A stretch of 64,000 bases of DNA from positions 19,869-83,868 of the forward strand of contig JAPZUF010000017.1 in assembly GCA_027533395.1 (NCBI GenBank), given 5' to 3'. This document shows positions 53,538 through 62,120 of this stretch, in pieces. The notes beneath the pieces were generated by a model. That model was not told where the DNA came from and did no database searches. It saw nothing but the letters and a program-made list of their open reading frames with translations. Source of the stretch: Cyclobacteriaceae bacterium (GTDB lineage: Bacteria; Bacteroidota; Bacteroidia; Cytophagales; Cyclobacteriaceae). The stretch's first letter is position 1; the number at the start of each line of letters is the position of its first letter. A program made the translations under genes and the position numbers.

Positions 53538-55942
53538 TTTTGTTTGAATTTCTTAGTAAAGCTTTTTGAATCCCAATCTTCAGCCCACTCTGGTCGTTTC
53601 CCATAAACAGTGCCACTTATTGTGTCGCCCTTTTTAACTTCAAAATGCAACCAGCCAGTTCTCCAGCCAGTTTTATCAAGGCTATCCTTTAAATCTCGCA
53701 TAATTTGAACCTTTTTCCTTATTGCTGGTATATATTTATTTTTAAATTCTATAAATTTTTCAATTGCATCTTTTGCTTCAGAAATAGATTCATTTAATTC
53801 CTTATTTTCAAATTGTCTTGTTTCGGGATTAAATTTACTATCTCCATACTTCTTATACGACTCATTTAACTTTGTAAGTTTTTCGTAATCTTCCCATTCA
53901 AATGTAACAATATCTTTTCCATAGGTATTTTGCTGACCTAAATTCATACCACCTTTACCTATGATCATGAATCCAAGTTTGCCGCGAAACATATCTGCTA
54001 AATCATCGAGAAAATCCCATGGACGAGATCGTACAATTGTTTCATTAAGCCAAGGTGAAAAATCCTGTACCAATATCCTTAAATTTGCAACTTCACTATT
54101 TAAGAAATTTGAAATTCTCATCATATGGTCCGGACTAATAACTAATCCTCCGCTAGGATCAATTAAAGAATTCGGATTATTACCCATTCCTAAATAACTA
54201 GAATAGAACTGCCCATATGGATCTACAGTTGTAAATCTACCAATGCGTGCATCGTAAAAGCGTAACTCAAATTCGTTGAACTGGGTTAAGCTATCTCGCT
54301 CGCTATATTGTCCTTGATATCCATATTTATATTTTTCTTCTTTAATCTCTCTACCGGCTTGTGGCAACCCAAAAGGGTAATAGTCGGCACCGGCAACTAT
54401 TGGGCTGTGTTGGTGAGTAATTTTCAGGTCGTCCCAGTAAACAAAGTTTGCGCTATTACTTGCGTTATATAAAAAGATGTAAATAAAGCCAGGCTTTTCA
54501 ATGGTAATGGTTGGTCGGGTTACTTTCTCTTTTGCAAAATTGGCGGCCTCGCTTATGCGGGTGTACCCGCCAAACTGAAACTGATCGAGGTCATCATAAA
54601 CCATGAACTGCATGTAGGCCCCAGGTAAGGTTGCGCTTCCGGCTCCACCAATTCCCATATTAGGGTTGTTTAGTCCCCCCGAAACAGTGTTATAGGTTTT
54701 ACCCGGATCGCCCGGTGCGTTTAACACACCGCCAAAAGCTCCTGCAATTGCATTTACAATGGTAGATGCGGCCAATACGTTTTGGTAGTTGCTTCCGCCT
54801 TCGTAATAGGCATAGGCTTCCATGTCAATTTTATCACCAGGTGTTACAGCTAGTTTAATGGCAGGGCCAACCGGCAATACATTGTTTAATCTGATAACTT
54901 CGTTTCCGTTTGGAGTATTATTAGCAGTTGGAAAAGTCCACCTGATGTTATTGCTGATATTTGACTCATTCGAGATATTCCGGAAAGGTGGCTCTTCATC
55001 ATTTTCACTTTCCATGGTGGCCAAGAAAGTATCCGTTTCAGGAGCGCCAATTAAAGCACGAACATTACCCAAATGGTCGTTTACTTCGTATAGATATAAA
55101 TTTTGTGCATTCTTGTATGTGGCTATTCGCCCAGAACCATATACAGGCAATTCAATTAAATTAACTTCACCATTGGGCAAACTTTGTTCGTATATAGCCA
55201 AAACGTTACCAGTTGCATCAGAAACATAAACTTGCTGCTTTACGGGATTGTTATTCTGGTAAAATACTTTACGAAGTAAATCTCCTCTATCTGAGTAATG
55301 ATAAGCTTGTAAAATTTGGTTGCTGTTGTTCCTTATTTCGTTTACTAATCCGTACGCATTATAAGTAAAGTTTAAAGTTTGGTTGGCTTTCTCTTCTTTG
55401 GTTAGTTGGCCAATGGCATTATAGGTGTAATCGGCATAGTTTACGCTATTCTGCGTTACTTTATCCAATCTGTTGGCGTGAGACCCGTAAACGTAGGCAA
55501 AATCATCTTCCAAAAGATTTTTGCCGTTTCTGCGTTTTAAACCTGTAATATTTCCATTCTTGTCGTAGCCACTAATCTGTTCCTGATAGGCAGTCTCAGT
55601 CGGTAAAGTTGTTGCTGTTCCACTTACGAATCTGGCATTAGATAATTGATAACGGCTGTCGTAATTGAACGCGTATTGTTGAGTTTTATTATTATCGACA
55701 ATGTTATGATAACGGATGGCCTTTGGTAAACCATTAAATAAATCCGTTACTCCTGTAATGGAGTTTGTTCCTGGGTTAAAGCCATTCCCAGAGTAATCAC
55801 CAGAAAAATAGTCAATAGCCATTCCAAAGGCATCGTTCGTATCTAAGCCGGGGTCATTGTTTTTCGTAGGTCCATTAATTGCTTTTAGCTCACCGTTAAT
55901 GCCGTAAGTATAATCTATACCTTGCAGATTATTACCCAGCAC
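53534..55942 (-). CDS. RHS-repeat polymorphic toxin, 5'-truncated (element A)
   Basis: 802 residues in the annotated frame. YD/RHS repeats run from the start (GIDYTYGINGELKAINGP, YDKNGNITGLKRRNGKN, YTYNAIGQLTKEEKANQ, HYSDRGDLLRKVFY). The RHS core domain ends in YKYGYQGQYSERDSLTQFNE and FYDARIGRFTTVDPYGQFY. The variable tip follows NSLIDPSGG: about 200 residues, K/E-rich, ending in a motif (TGWLHFEVKKGDTISG) with no recognised toxin family. There is no signal peptide, and the frame opens with FEKGGYPLKRIV just upstream, inside the end of tnsD. The N-terminal half and export region are missing, so this is a truncated gene or an orphan toxin cassette. The start codon is uncertain (GTG 55942). 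Confidence 0.78.
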   Translation of the reverse strand: MLGNNLQGIDYTYGINGELKAINGPTKNNDPGLDTNDAFGMAIDYFSGDYSGNGFNPGTNSITGVTDLFNGLPKAIRYHNIVDNNKTQQYAFNYDSRYQLSNARFVSGTATTLPTETAYQEQISGYDKNGNITGLKRRNGKNLLEDDFAYVYGSHANRLDKVTQNSVNYADYTYNAIGQLTKEEKANQTLNFTYNAYGLVNEIRNNSNQILQAYHYSDRGDLLRKVFYQNNNPVKQQVYVSDATGNVLAIYEQSLPNGEVNLIELPVYGSGRIATYKNAQNLYLYEVNDHLGNVRALIGAPETDTFLATMESENDEEPPFRNISNESNISNNIRWTFPTANNTPNGNEVIRLNNVLPVGPAIKLAVTPGDKIDMEAYAYYEGGSNYQNVLAASTIVNAIAGAFGGVLNAPGDPGKTYNTVSGGLNNPNMGIGGAGSATLPGAYMQFMVYDDLDQFQFGGYTRISEAANFAKEKVTRPTITIEKPGFIYIFLYNASNSANFVYWDDLKITHQHSPIVAGADYYPFGLPQAGREIKEEKYKYGYQGQYSERDSLTQFNEFELRFYDARIGRFTTVDPYGQFYSSYLGMGNNPNSLIDPSGGLVISPDHMMRISNFLNSEVANLRILVQDFSPWLNETIVRSRPWDFLDDLADMFRGKLGFMIIGKGGMNLGQQNTYGKDIVTFEWEDYEKLTKLNESYKKYGDSKFNPETRQFENKELNESISEAKDAIEKFIEFKNKYIPAIRKKVQIMRDLKDSLDKTGWRTGWLHFEVKKGDTISGTVYGKRPEWAEDWDSKSFTKKFKQK

Positions 55943-55950
55943 AATGCGCT

Positions 55951-57573
55951 TTAAGGGATACCCTCCTTTTTCAAAATTTTATTAAAATAAGATGAGGTTA
56001 ATGGATATCTTTCATGATTGGTAGCACGAGTTGTAAGTCCTTTAACATTTAAATAGAATAATCCTTTATTAATTTTTAAGTTGCCATTCTTCTTTTTCAA
56101 AAAAATATAGAACTCTTTAAGCTGCTTGAGTAATTTATGATCTCTTTTTTTATAAATATTAGGGCTGACGGTTATCTTTCTGTTAGCAGATAGATATTTC
56201 CTATTTTGTTCTTTTATCCAGTTATTGTTATTTTTATACAGCCATAATCGAAGCTTATTATAAGTTTTAGGAATTTCAGCAAGCGTTTTAAAATGACCAG
56301 AACTTACTAAGTCTTTCCACTCATTCATTCTCAATATTCTTCTTTTGTTATAAATTTTCTTGTCAATTTTTTTTTGCATATTCTTTATAGTTCCATCAAC
56401 TAAGATTTTTTTTAAAGAATCTCTTCCCAATCCAGTATCTTGCCACAATGATCGAATAGATTCACCCTTATTTCTCCTTCTTTTAAGTGTATCAATAAAA
56501 CCATTAGAAATGGAAATACATATATAGGTATTTGAATTTGGGTAATACCAAAATTCAGATTTGCAATTAGGACAAACGCATAAGTACCTTATAATACTTT
56601 TCCTCTCTTTATTATATATTTTTACAGAACAAATCTCATCGATTGAAGTAAAATAATTTTTACAAGTTTTAATCATGCACTTAAAATTAACATTCAAACT
56701 TTTAATATTAGATTCAAGAAATAGATAAATTAAAAATGTAAGAATTGGATGTGTACCTACTCGCGTCTTACCAAGAATATTTGAAATTTTACGAGATGCT
56801 AATTTTTCATTTTGCACTAAAAACTTAAAGTCAGGAAAATTAGTAATAATATATTTTTTGAAATCAAATCTCTTTATATATAGATCTCTACCGTTACTTT
56901 TAACAAATAGTTTATATGAATTAGATGTGAAATAAATATTGTCCATTATTCGAGATTTGCTTAATAATATTTCATAAAAGCTTTTCGCAATAAATATCTG
57001 ATCTTTAGTTGTACTTTTAATTGGACAATTTAAATCGATGATTTTATCTGCTAGGAAAAAAGTAGTCGAATAAAAATTAGAAATCTTTGTATTAAATGTT
57101 TCAAGTTGGCAATTATGCTTATAACATGCATTTACTGATGGAAGATTGTGTGATCTATGCCAATATGTTTCACCATAATTACCTATATCCTCTTGAGCAC
57201 ATAAAACACAATACTTTAATTTACCTAATTCCAAACCATCAATTTTATAATTAGAAAAATTACCCTCTCCAAAGGCTATATATCTATACATTTTTTCCTT
57301 TCTACTGATCGAGCCAAAGGATGTTAAAAACCCGAACAAAGTATGCTTTTCAATCAAATCATCAATTTCAACACGTATTACTGATGAAATTCTCTCAATA
57401 AGTTTATCTAAACTATGTGGCAAATGAAAACAAATAGAAAAAGGTCTTCCAAATAGCTCTGTAATTGCAATTTGGGAAGGATGGCCAGTATGATAAATAT
57501 ACCTTGCAATTAAACTATTTAACAACTCATCTGGATATGGCAAAGGAAAATACCCGATTTTAGAATTCAGCAT
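55951..57573 (-). CDS. TniQ/TnsD-type transposition target selector
   Basis: 540 residues, full length for TnsD (about 500). The N-terminus PYPDELLNSLIARYIYHTGH and the zinc-binding block KYCVLCAQEDI-GNYGETYWHRSHNLPSV-NACYKHNCQLE (CCCH type) are diagnostic of TniQ/TnsD. The rest is lysine-rich and helical, as expected for DNA binding. TnsD reads a specific attachment site and recruits TnsC and the TnsAB transposase. The start is 208 bp inside the right end and the gene reads inward, the Tn7 layout; tnsA, tnsB and tnsC are absent. The gene is more AT-rich than its neighbours. Its 3' end abuts the truncated RHS gene. Confidence 0.88.
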   Translation of the reverse strand: MLNSKIGYFPLPYPDELLNSLIARYIYHTGHPSQIAITELFGRPFSICFHLPHSLDKLIERISSVIRVEIDDLIEKHTLFGFLTSFGSISRKEKMYRYIAFGEGNFSNYKIDGLELGKLKYCVLCAQEDIGNYGETYWHRSHNLPSVNACYKHNCQLETFNTKISNFYSTTFFLADKIIDLNCPIKSTTKDQIFIAKSFYEILLSKSRIMDNIYFTSNSYKLFVKSNGRDLYIKRFDFKKYIITNFPDFKFLVQNEKLASRKISNILGKTRVGTHPILTFLIYLFLESNIKSLNVNFKCMIKTCKNYFTSIDEICSVKIYNKERKSIIRYLCVCPNCKSEFWYYPNSNTYICISISNGFIDTLKRRRNKGESIRSLWQDTGLGRDSLKKILVDGTIKNMQKKIDKKIYNKRRILRMNEWKDLVSSGHFKTLAEIPKTYNKLRLWLYKNNNNWIKEQNRKYLSANRKITVSPNIYKKRDHKLLKQLKEFYIFLKKKNGNLKINKGLFYLNVKGLTTRATNHERYPLTSSYFNKILKKEGIP

Positions 57574-57714
57574 AATTAATAATAGATATCCAATGTTTTA
57601 TTCGAATAAATTGAACAGACTGCACATAAAATTTAGTCAAAAATTCCCGCTTAGCCTTCTTTTAATCAGTTAAAAAAAAGATGTTTTCATACATTTTTGT
57701 AAACCATATCAAGG

Positions 57715-57775
57715 CGAAAAAACTCTATTATAAATCGTAAAAACTTTATTATTTTTGAAAGAACTCTATTATTCG
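57715..57775 (-). repeat. Right-end repeat array of element A (TnsB-like sites)
   Basis: Three abutting 20-bp repeats in inverted orientation to the left end: CGAAAAAACTCTATTATAAA (57715), CGTAAAAACTTTATTATTTT (57736) and TGAAAGAACTCTATTATTCG (57756). The pitch is 20-21 bp. Tn7 right ends also carry abutting or overlapping TnsB sites. Confidence 0.7.
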
Positions 57776-57781
57776 TGCACA

Positions 57782-57786
57782 CAGAT
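57782..57786. repeat. 5-bp target site duplication CAGAT (right copy)
   Basis: CAGAT directly follows the right end of element A and matches 48227-48231. Its last T is also the first base of the left end of element B (TGTGCGG). Confidence 0.65.
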
Positions 57787-57791
57787 GTGCG

Positions 57792-57896
57792 GAAATAATA
57801 GAGTTCTTTCACTGAAATAATAAAGTTTTTTCAGTTTAAACAGAATTAAATTTTGAGAAATCAAGATTGATTTTTAGAAATAATAGAGTTTTTTCA
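57792..57896 (+). repeat. Left-end repeat array of element B (TnsB-like sites)
   Basis: Direct copies at 57792-57811, 57814-57833 and 57877-57896, with the same spacing (22 and 63 bp) as the array at 48238-48342. Together with the right end of element A the first copy forms a 17-bp inverted repeat (57757-57773/57794-57810). Confidence 0.7.
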
Positions 57897-57948
57897 GTTT
57901 TAGAAACCTCAAAAAATCAAATTTAAATATTTAGATAAAGGAAAAATT

Positions 57949-59457
57949 TTAAAAAGAGCATTTTATGAACCTTAAATCAGCAAAAGGCTTTTTAATTTTC
58001 TTGAGTTTTAATTCGAAACCGAATCGTAGCTCGAATTGATTTATGCGTAGCGTTTTACCTACGTTATTGATGTCGTATAACGCTGTCATTGTTCCATCTA
58101 TCTTTCTGGAGATAAAGTAAGTTTTATATAAACCTATATTATAACGCTTTTGCCAAGAATAACTTTCTATTTGATTGTTGTTTACAACAGTCTGCAATTT
58201 AGGCGAGTAAAGTATCTCTGGCTCGAAGTATGCAAATACACCATGCTTTAATTTATAACTTACAACTTGCCTAACGCCATAAATATCATTTCTAAGTGTT
58301 ACTTCTTCCAGATTATCAGTGAACCAGGTTTCGAATACAAAACCTGTTCCCAAACGTAATCTATCAGTCATGAAATAATCTATGTACGGATTTACCTGAA
58401 TAGCTTTGTATGTATTATTCCTAGAAAAAGAAACTAACCTTACACCAATTACTGCCCTATCGCGGAATGGTTTACCTTTCATTAAATTAGGTCTGAACTT
58501 CGGAATGTTTCTTGTATCATCCAGGCTAGGGAATTTCTTCATCAGTTTCCCCATTTTAACTAGTTCATTACTAACCAAAGCTTCTTGTTCCTTAGTTAAA
58601 TCTTCAATTTTATTTTTTGATTGATTAATTTTCTTTTGTTTCAATTCTTTGTCTGGCACTGGTTTTATTTCTTTCAACTCCTCTAATTTCTTTTGTTGAG
58701 TTGCTAATTCATTTTGCTTTTCATTAAGTGTCTTAATTTCTTCTACCTCCCTCAATTGTTGATTGGCATACTCATTTACTTTTTCTTTAACAACAGAATC
58801 TGGTTTTAAGTAAGTTGAATCTATTTGGAATAAACTGCTATCAATCTTTGGTACAGAATTTTTAAGCTGATTACTTCTATCTTTTAATTGATTCAATTCT
58901 TTTACACCCTCAGTTACTTTTTGTGTTTGCTCAACTTGAGGTAAATTAGCCTGATTAATTTTCTGCTTAGGAATATTTAAATTTTCAGGTTTTTCTATAA
59001 TTGGAACCTGGCTATCTAACTTTAGATCATCTGCTCTGAACTCATCTGTTTTTGAAGTGTTGATGGTGGAATTTATTTTCGCTCGCTTTAATAATGCGTT
59101 GATGCTATCGCCTTTATGTTTCAGTTTCTGATTTACTGAATCAACTTTACTTCTTAACACTTTAATCGAATCTTGTTGGTCTGATAAAGAATCTAATGGA
59201 TTAAATCTCAATTCAGGTTTTCCGATTCTTTGCAACGAATCCATTCTGTAAGCAACTCTTTCTCTTTTTTTTCTCAAAGAATCATTTAATTGTTTAACTC
59301 CGGAATTTACTTTTACTTTCTGCAATGAATCCTTGCGTTCAATTGATTTACCAAGACTATCTATCTTGACTTTAACTTGTTTAACCTTATCTTGACCATT
59401 AACAAGTAGTGGCAAACCAAGTAGCAGAGCAAACCATATCGTGGCTAAACTTTTCAT
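57949..59457 (-). CDS. Coiled-coil outer-membrane barrel-like protein (copy B)
   Basis: 502 residues, nearly identical to the product of 48409-49902, with the same signal peptide type (MKSLATIWFALLLGLPLLVNGQ), coiled-coil central part and C-terminal barrel-like region. Differences cluster in the coiled coil (for example IEKPENLNIPKQKINQ in place of LGKPVNLNVPNQKTNH). The C-terminus is 5 residues longer (FIKCSF after FADLR). It overlaps the upstream secreted-protein gene by 4 bp. The role as partner or anchor of the type B protein is inferred. Confidence 0.75.
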   Translation of the reverse strand: MKSLATIWFALLLGLPLLVNGQDKVKQVKVKIDSLGKSIERKDSLQKVKVNSGVKQLNDSLRKKRERVAYRMDSLQRIGKPELRFNPLDSLSDQQDSIKVLRSKVDSVNQKLKHKGDSINALLKRAKINSTINTSKTDEFRADDLKLDSQVPIIEKPENLNIPKQKINQANLPQVEQTQKVTEGVKELNQLKDRSNQLKNSVPKIDSSLFQIDSTYLKPDSVVKEKVNEYANQQLREVEEIKTLNEKQNELATQQKKLEELKEIKPVPDKELKQKKINQSKNKIEDLTKEQEALVSNELVKMGKLMKKFPSLDDTRNIPKFRPNLMKGKPFRDRAVIGVRLVSFSRNNTYKAIQVNPYIDYFMTDRLRLGTGFVFETWFTDNLEEVTLRNDIYGVRQVVSYKLKHGVFAYFEPEILYSPKLQTVVNNNQIESYSWQKRYNIGLYKTYFISRKIDGTMTALYDINNVGKTLRINQFELRFGFELKLKKIKKPFADLRFIKCSF

Positions 59458-62003
59458 CGAATCAAATGGATATAGCCAGACTTTTCTATAACTCTTTTGG
59501 TTTCATCTTGGTAAGCACAAACATATTTTAATTCATAAAAGTATACCCCTGCATCTAATATTTTACCGTTGTGTGTTCCATCCCATATTATCGAGTTATT
59601 GCCGGAAGTTCGGTGCATTACCTGACCCCACCTGTTTATGATTGTTAATTGATAGTCCTGAACTCTCTGATGGGTAATCGGTACAAATCTTTCATTTTTG
59701 TTGTCACCATTTATCGTTATTACGTTGGGTATAAATATTTCACAGTCGCAATTCTCCTCTATCACAATGTAGTTCTTTGTTGTAGAAAAGCATTCATTAT
59801 TAATTTCAACACTGTATTCTCCCGGTTGATTAACATCAATGAAATTTTCAAAACTTCCTGTTGACCATGTATAATCCGATGTTGGATAACTTTCCTCTAA
59901 TGTTATGCTCTCGCCACTGCATAACATCCGTTTTACATTTAACTCAAGTGGTATAATACCTGAGTAAACATTAAGGGTATCGGTTCTTTCGCAATCTCCT
60001 AAACGTGCTGTTAACCAATACTTACCAATTTGCTGAATAGGCCAATTCAGATTTGTACTCTCGCCATCGTTCCAACTATAGGCTACATTGTCTTCGAAAT
60101 TTGTAAATCGTATGGTTTGATTCTTACATAACAAAGTATCAGGCCCGGCAAATACCTTTTCGGCATAAGGTAAGCGATTGATGGTTACCGTATCAATTAC
60201 AGAGCATAATTCATTCTTAACGGTTAGCCAAAATTTGCCACCTTCTTCAGTAACTAATTCGTTACTCCTTACTCCATTCGACCAGGTGTAATCTCCTTCA
60301 TTCGATTTTGCCGTAACAATAACTTCATCGCCTGCACAAGCCGTAATTTCTTCAGGTAAATCTGTAACAGGGTCGTAGTGAAATTTAATAAAGGCAGAAT
60401 CTCTTTTTGTACATCCCGCTTTTCGAACATCAACCCAATGCCAACCACTCGTTTTAGTTGTTATCTTCGGTGTATTTTCACCATTCATCCATTGGTAACA
60501 GGCTTCTTCATCTTGCGTGGCATCTAATAAAAATTTATTGTCTTTGCAGATAATTGTATCCGGGCCAATATTTACCTCATAGCTTTTTACAATTGCATTA
60601 AACTCTCGTTTAATAATTTTACCAGAATTGAGTTGTATGTCAGCTGTTACTTTATATTTACCAGGTTTATTATATTGATAAACAATAGTTGAAGTTGACA
60701 AATTACTTTTCACTAAGCCTAATTCATCACCAAAATTCCAATTTACAGCTGCCACTGAATCGGGCTTGCTAAGTGTAAAATTTACTTCGTTAGTATGACA
60801 AATTTGGTGCGCGTAAATTCTTGGCATAAGGTCGAAATAAGTCTGAATAAAATTAGGTAACCCGACCCGTGTTGTTAAAGGCAATGGCAACGGTTTGTGT
60901 AACTCAAAGCCACCTTTGTTTGCCACACTATCCGGGTATTTAACGCGGTGTAACCCACCTGTGTATAGGTAGCCATCAGGACCGTATTGCAACATGCCAA
61001 TCTGTTGTTCGTAAACACTTTCTTCTATTTGTCTGGGTTTACTGAAGATTAACTTGTTGGCAGTAATAATATCTTCAGCAGGTTCGTAGTTTAAATCCCA
61101 TTGCGCGAAGATGTTATCATTATAGCAAGTACCGTATAGGTAACGATTATTAGGAGAAAGCGCCACACCATACACTGTATTCATACAAACGTTCTTGTTT
61201 GTTTTATGAAATCTACCCGTTGCACTATCAAAATCATATATTCTAACATGGCCTTCGCAAACGGCACCATTCCAGGTATAATTTATGTTTTTTAAAGCCA
61301 TTACAAACTTGGCACCATCTACACTAAAGGCAATTTGCCCTGTAGAGACAATATCGAGACTACTATCGAAAAAGCAACCTGCATCTGAAATAACAGGTGT
61401 AGGATTTACACCTTCATCTGTTACTAAATAAGCGTGTATGTTGCTTGTTCCTAACTCTATGGTTGCTACCCATACATCTGTACCGTTGGCGTGGCTGGTG
61501 GCTGCCATTTTTTCTGCTGTCTTCTTTAAAAGAAGAATATTTTTCTTTCCTTCGATGATATCTCCTTTTCCATCATTTTCGCATTTGTTGATGATGGAAT
61601 AATTTAAACCTTTATAATCCGGTTCTTCATAACGATCTACACCAACGGTAAATAAGTAATGAACATCCGGGTTGCCCGGCTTAGGTATAAACATTGCCGA
61701 ATGCGTAGAAGACCAATGCCCCAGCAAACCTGTTCCGTTAGGAGTAATCTGGTAGTTTTTATCATATAGATCTGCCCCCATAGAGTAATACAGAAAGTTG
61801 CCGTCTTTATCGCAGATGGTGCCTACACCTTCGTTGTTCAGTATAACCGGAAAGTTATTGAGATGAGTTGGTGGATTGGTATTAAAGTTAATAACATGGC
61901 TAGTGCCAAAAATCCAGTAGTTAGCTTCTTTTTGCGCAAATAAACTTTTGCCAGACAAACTGAAAAGAAAAAAAAGGAAAACTATTTTTTGCTTTGCTGA
62001 CAC
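59454..62003 (-). CDS. T9SS type B-sorted secreted protein with propeller and PKD-like domains (copy B)
   Basis: 849 residues, the same length as copy A at 49899-52448 and differing at scattered positions only. The same layout is present: signal peptide ending SLFAQ, propeller-like N-terminus, PKD-like domain, Ig-like modules and the type B T9SS C-terminus (INRWGQVMHRTSGNN, GVYFYELKYVCAYQ). Equal length and an even spread of substitutions indicate both copies are under selection as functional genes rather than one being a relic. Confidence 0.88.
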   Translation of the reverse strand: MSAKQKIVFLFFLFSLSGKSLFAQKEANYWIFGTSHVINFNTNPPTHLNNFPVILNNEGVGTICDKDGNFLYYSMGADLYDKNYQITPNGTGLLGHWSSTHSAMFIPKPGNPDVHYLFTVGVDRYEEPDYKGLNYSIINKCENDGKGDIIEGKKNILLLKKTAEKMAATSHANGTDVWVATIELGTSNIHAYLVTDEGVNPTPVISDAGCFFDSSLDIVSTGQIAFSVDGAKFVMALKNINYTWNGAVCEGHVRIYDFDSATGRFHKTNKNVCMNTVYGVALSPNNRYLYGTCYNDNIFAQWDLNYEPAEDIITANKLIFSKPRQIEESVYEQQIGMLQYGPDGYLYTGGLHRVKYPDSVANKGGFELHKPLPLPLTTRVGLPNFIQTYFDLMPRIYAHQICHTNEVNFTLSKPDSVAAVNWNFGDELGLVKSNLSTSTIVYQYNKPGKYKVTADIQLNSGKIIKREFNAIVKSYEVNIGPDTIICKDNKFLLDATQDEEACYQWMNGENTPKITTKTSGWHWVDVRKAGCTKRDSAFIKFHYDPVTDLPEEITACAGDEVIVTAKSNEGDYTWSNGVRSNELVTEEGGKFWLTVKNELCSVIDTVTINRLPYAEKVFAGPDTLLCKNQTIRFTNFEDNVAYSWNDGESTNLNWPIQQIGKYWLTARLGDCERTDTLNVYSGIIPLELNVKRMLCSGESITLEESYPTSDYTWSTGSFENFIDVNQPGEYSVEINNECFSTTKNYIVIEENCDCEIFIPNVITINGDNKNERFVPITHQRVQDYQLTIINRWGQVMHRTSGNNSIIWDGTHNGKILDAGVYFYELKYVCAYQDETKRVIEKSGYIHLIR

Positions 62004-62120
62004 CGCTTTACCAATAGGGTATTAGATAGCTAAATTAATTGATTAGTAGAAAATTAGAAAGCTAACTTTGGGATTTTATAATGAGAATTTATCTAAAAAA
62101 GTAGGAATTAATTATAAATA

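Larger units (their letters stand above)
48232..57781. mobile_element. Tn7-like element A with T9SS/RHS toxin cargo
   Basis: The element is 9.55 kb, bounded by inverted ends TGTACAGAAATAATAGAG (left, 48232) and TGTGCACGAATAATAGAG (right, read inward from 57781) and flanked by CAGAT on both sides. Over the first 26 bases the ends match at 23 positions. The left end has three spaced 20-bp repeats and the right end three abutting ones, in inverted orientation, as in Tn7 TnsB-site arrays. Inside are a TniQ/TnsD gene transcribed inward from the right end and a cargo of four genes. No tnsA, tnsB or tnsC is present, so it is probably mobilised in trans or is a deletion derivative. Confidence 0.75.

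Noticed and set aside
57757..57810. Large 17-bp inverted repeat as a transcription terminator
   Set aside because: It is explained by two transposon ends facing away from each other, has no U-run, and its arms belong to longer site arrays.
57715..57896. Cluster of 20-bp repeats as a possible CRISPR array
   Set aside because: Repeats abut or are unevenly spaced, occur in both orientations, and there are no unique spacers or cas genes. They fit transposon-end sites.
57782..62060. Second copy of the secreted/barrel pair as an assembly duplication
   Set aside because: The copies differ at scattered positions, the toxins and immunity genes differ, and a 5-bp target duplication marks the boundary. 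A real duplication by two elements is simpler.
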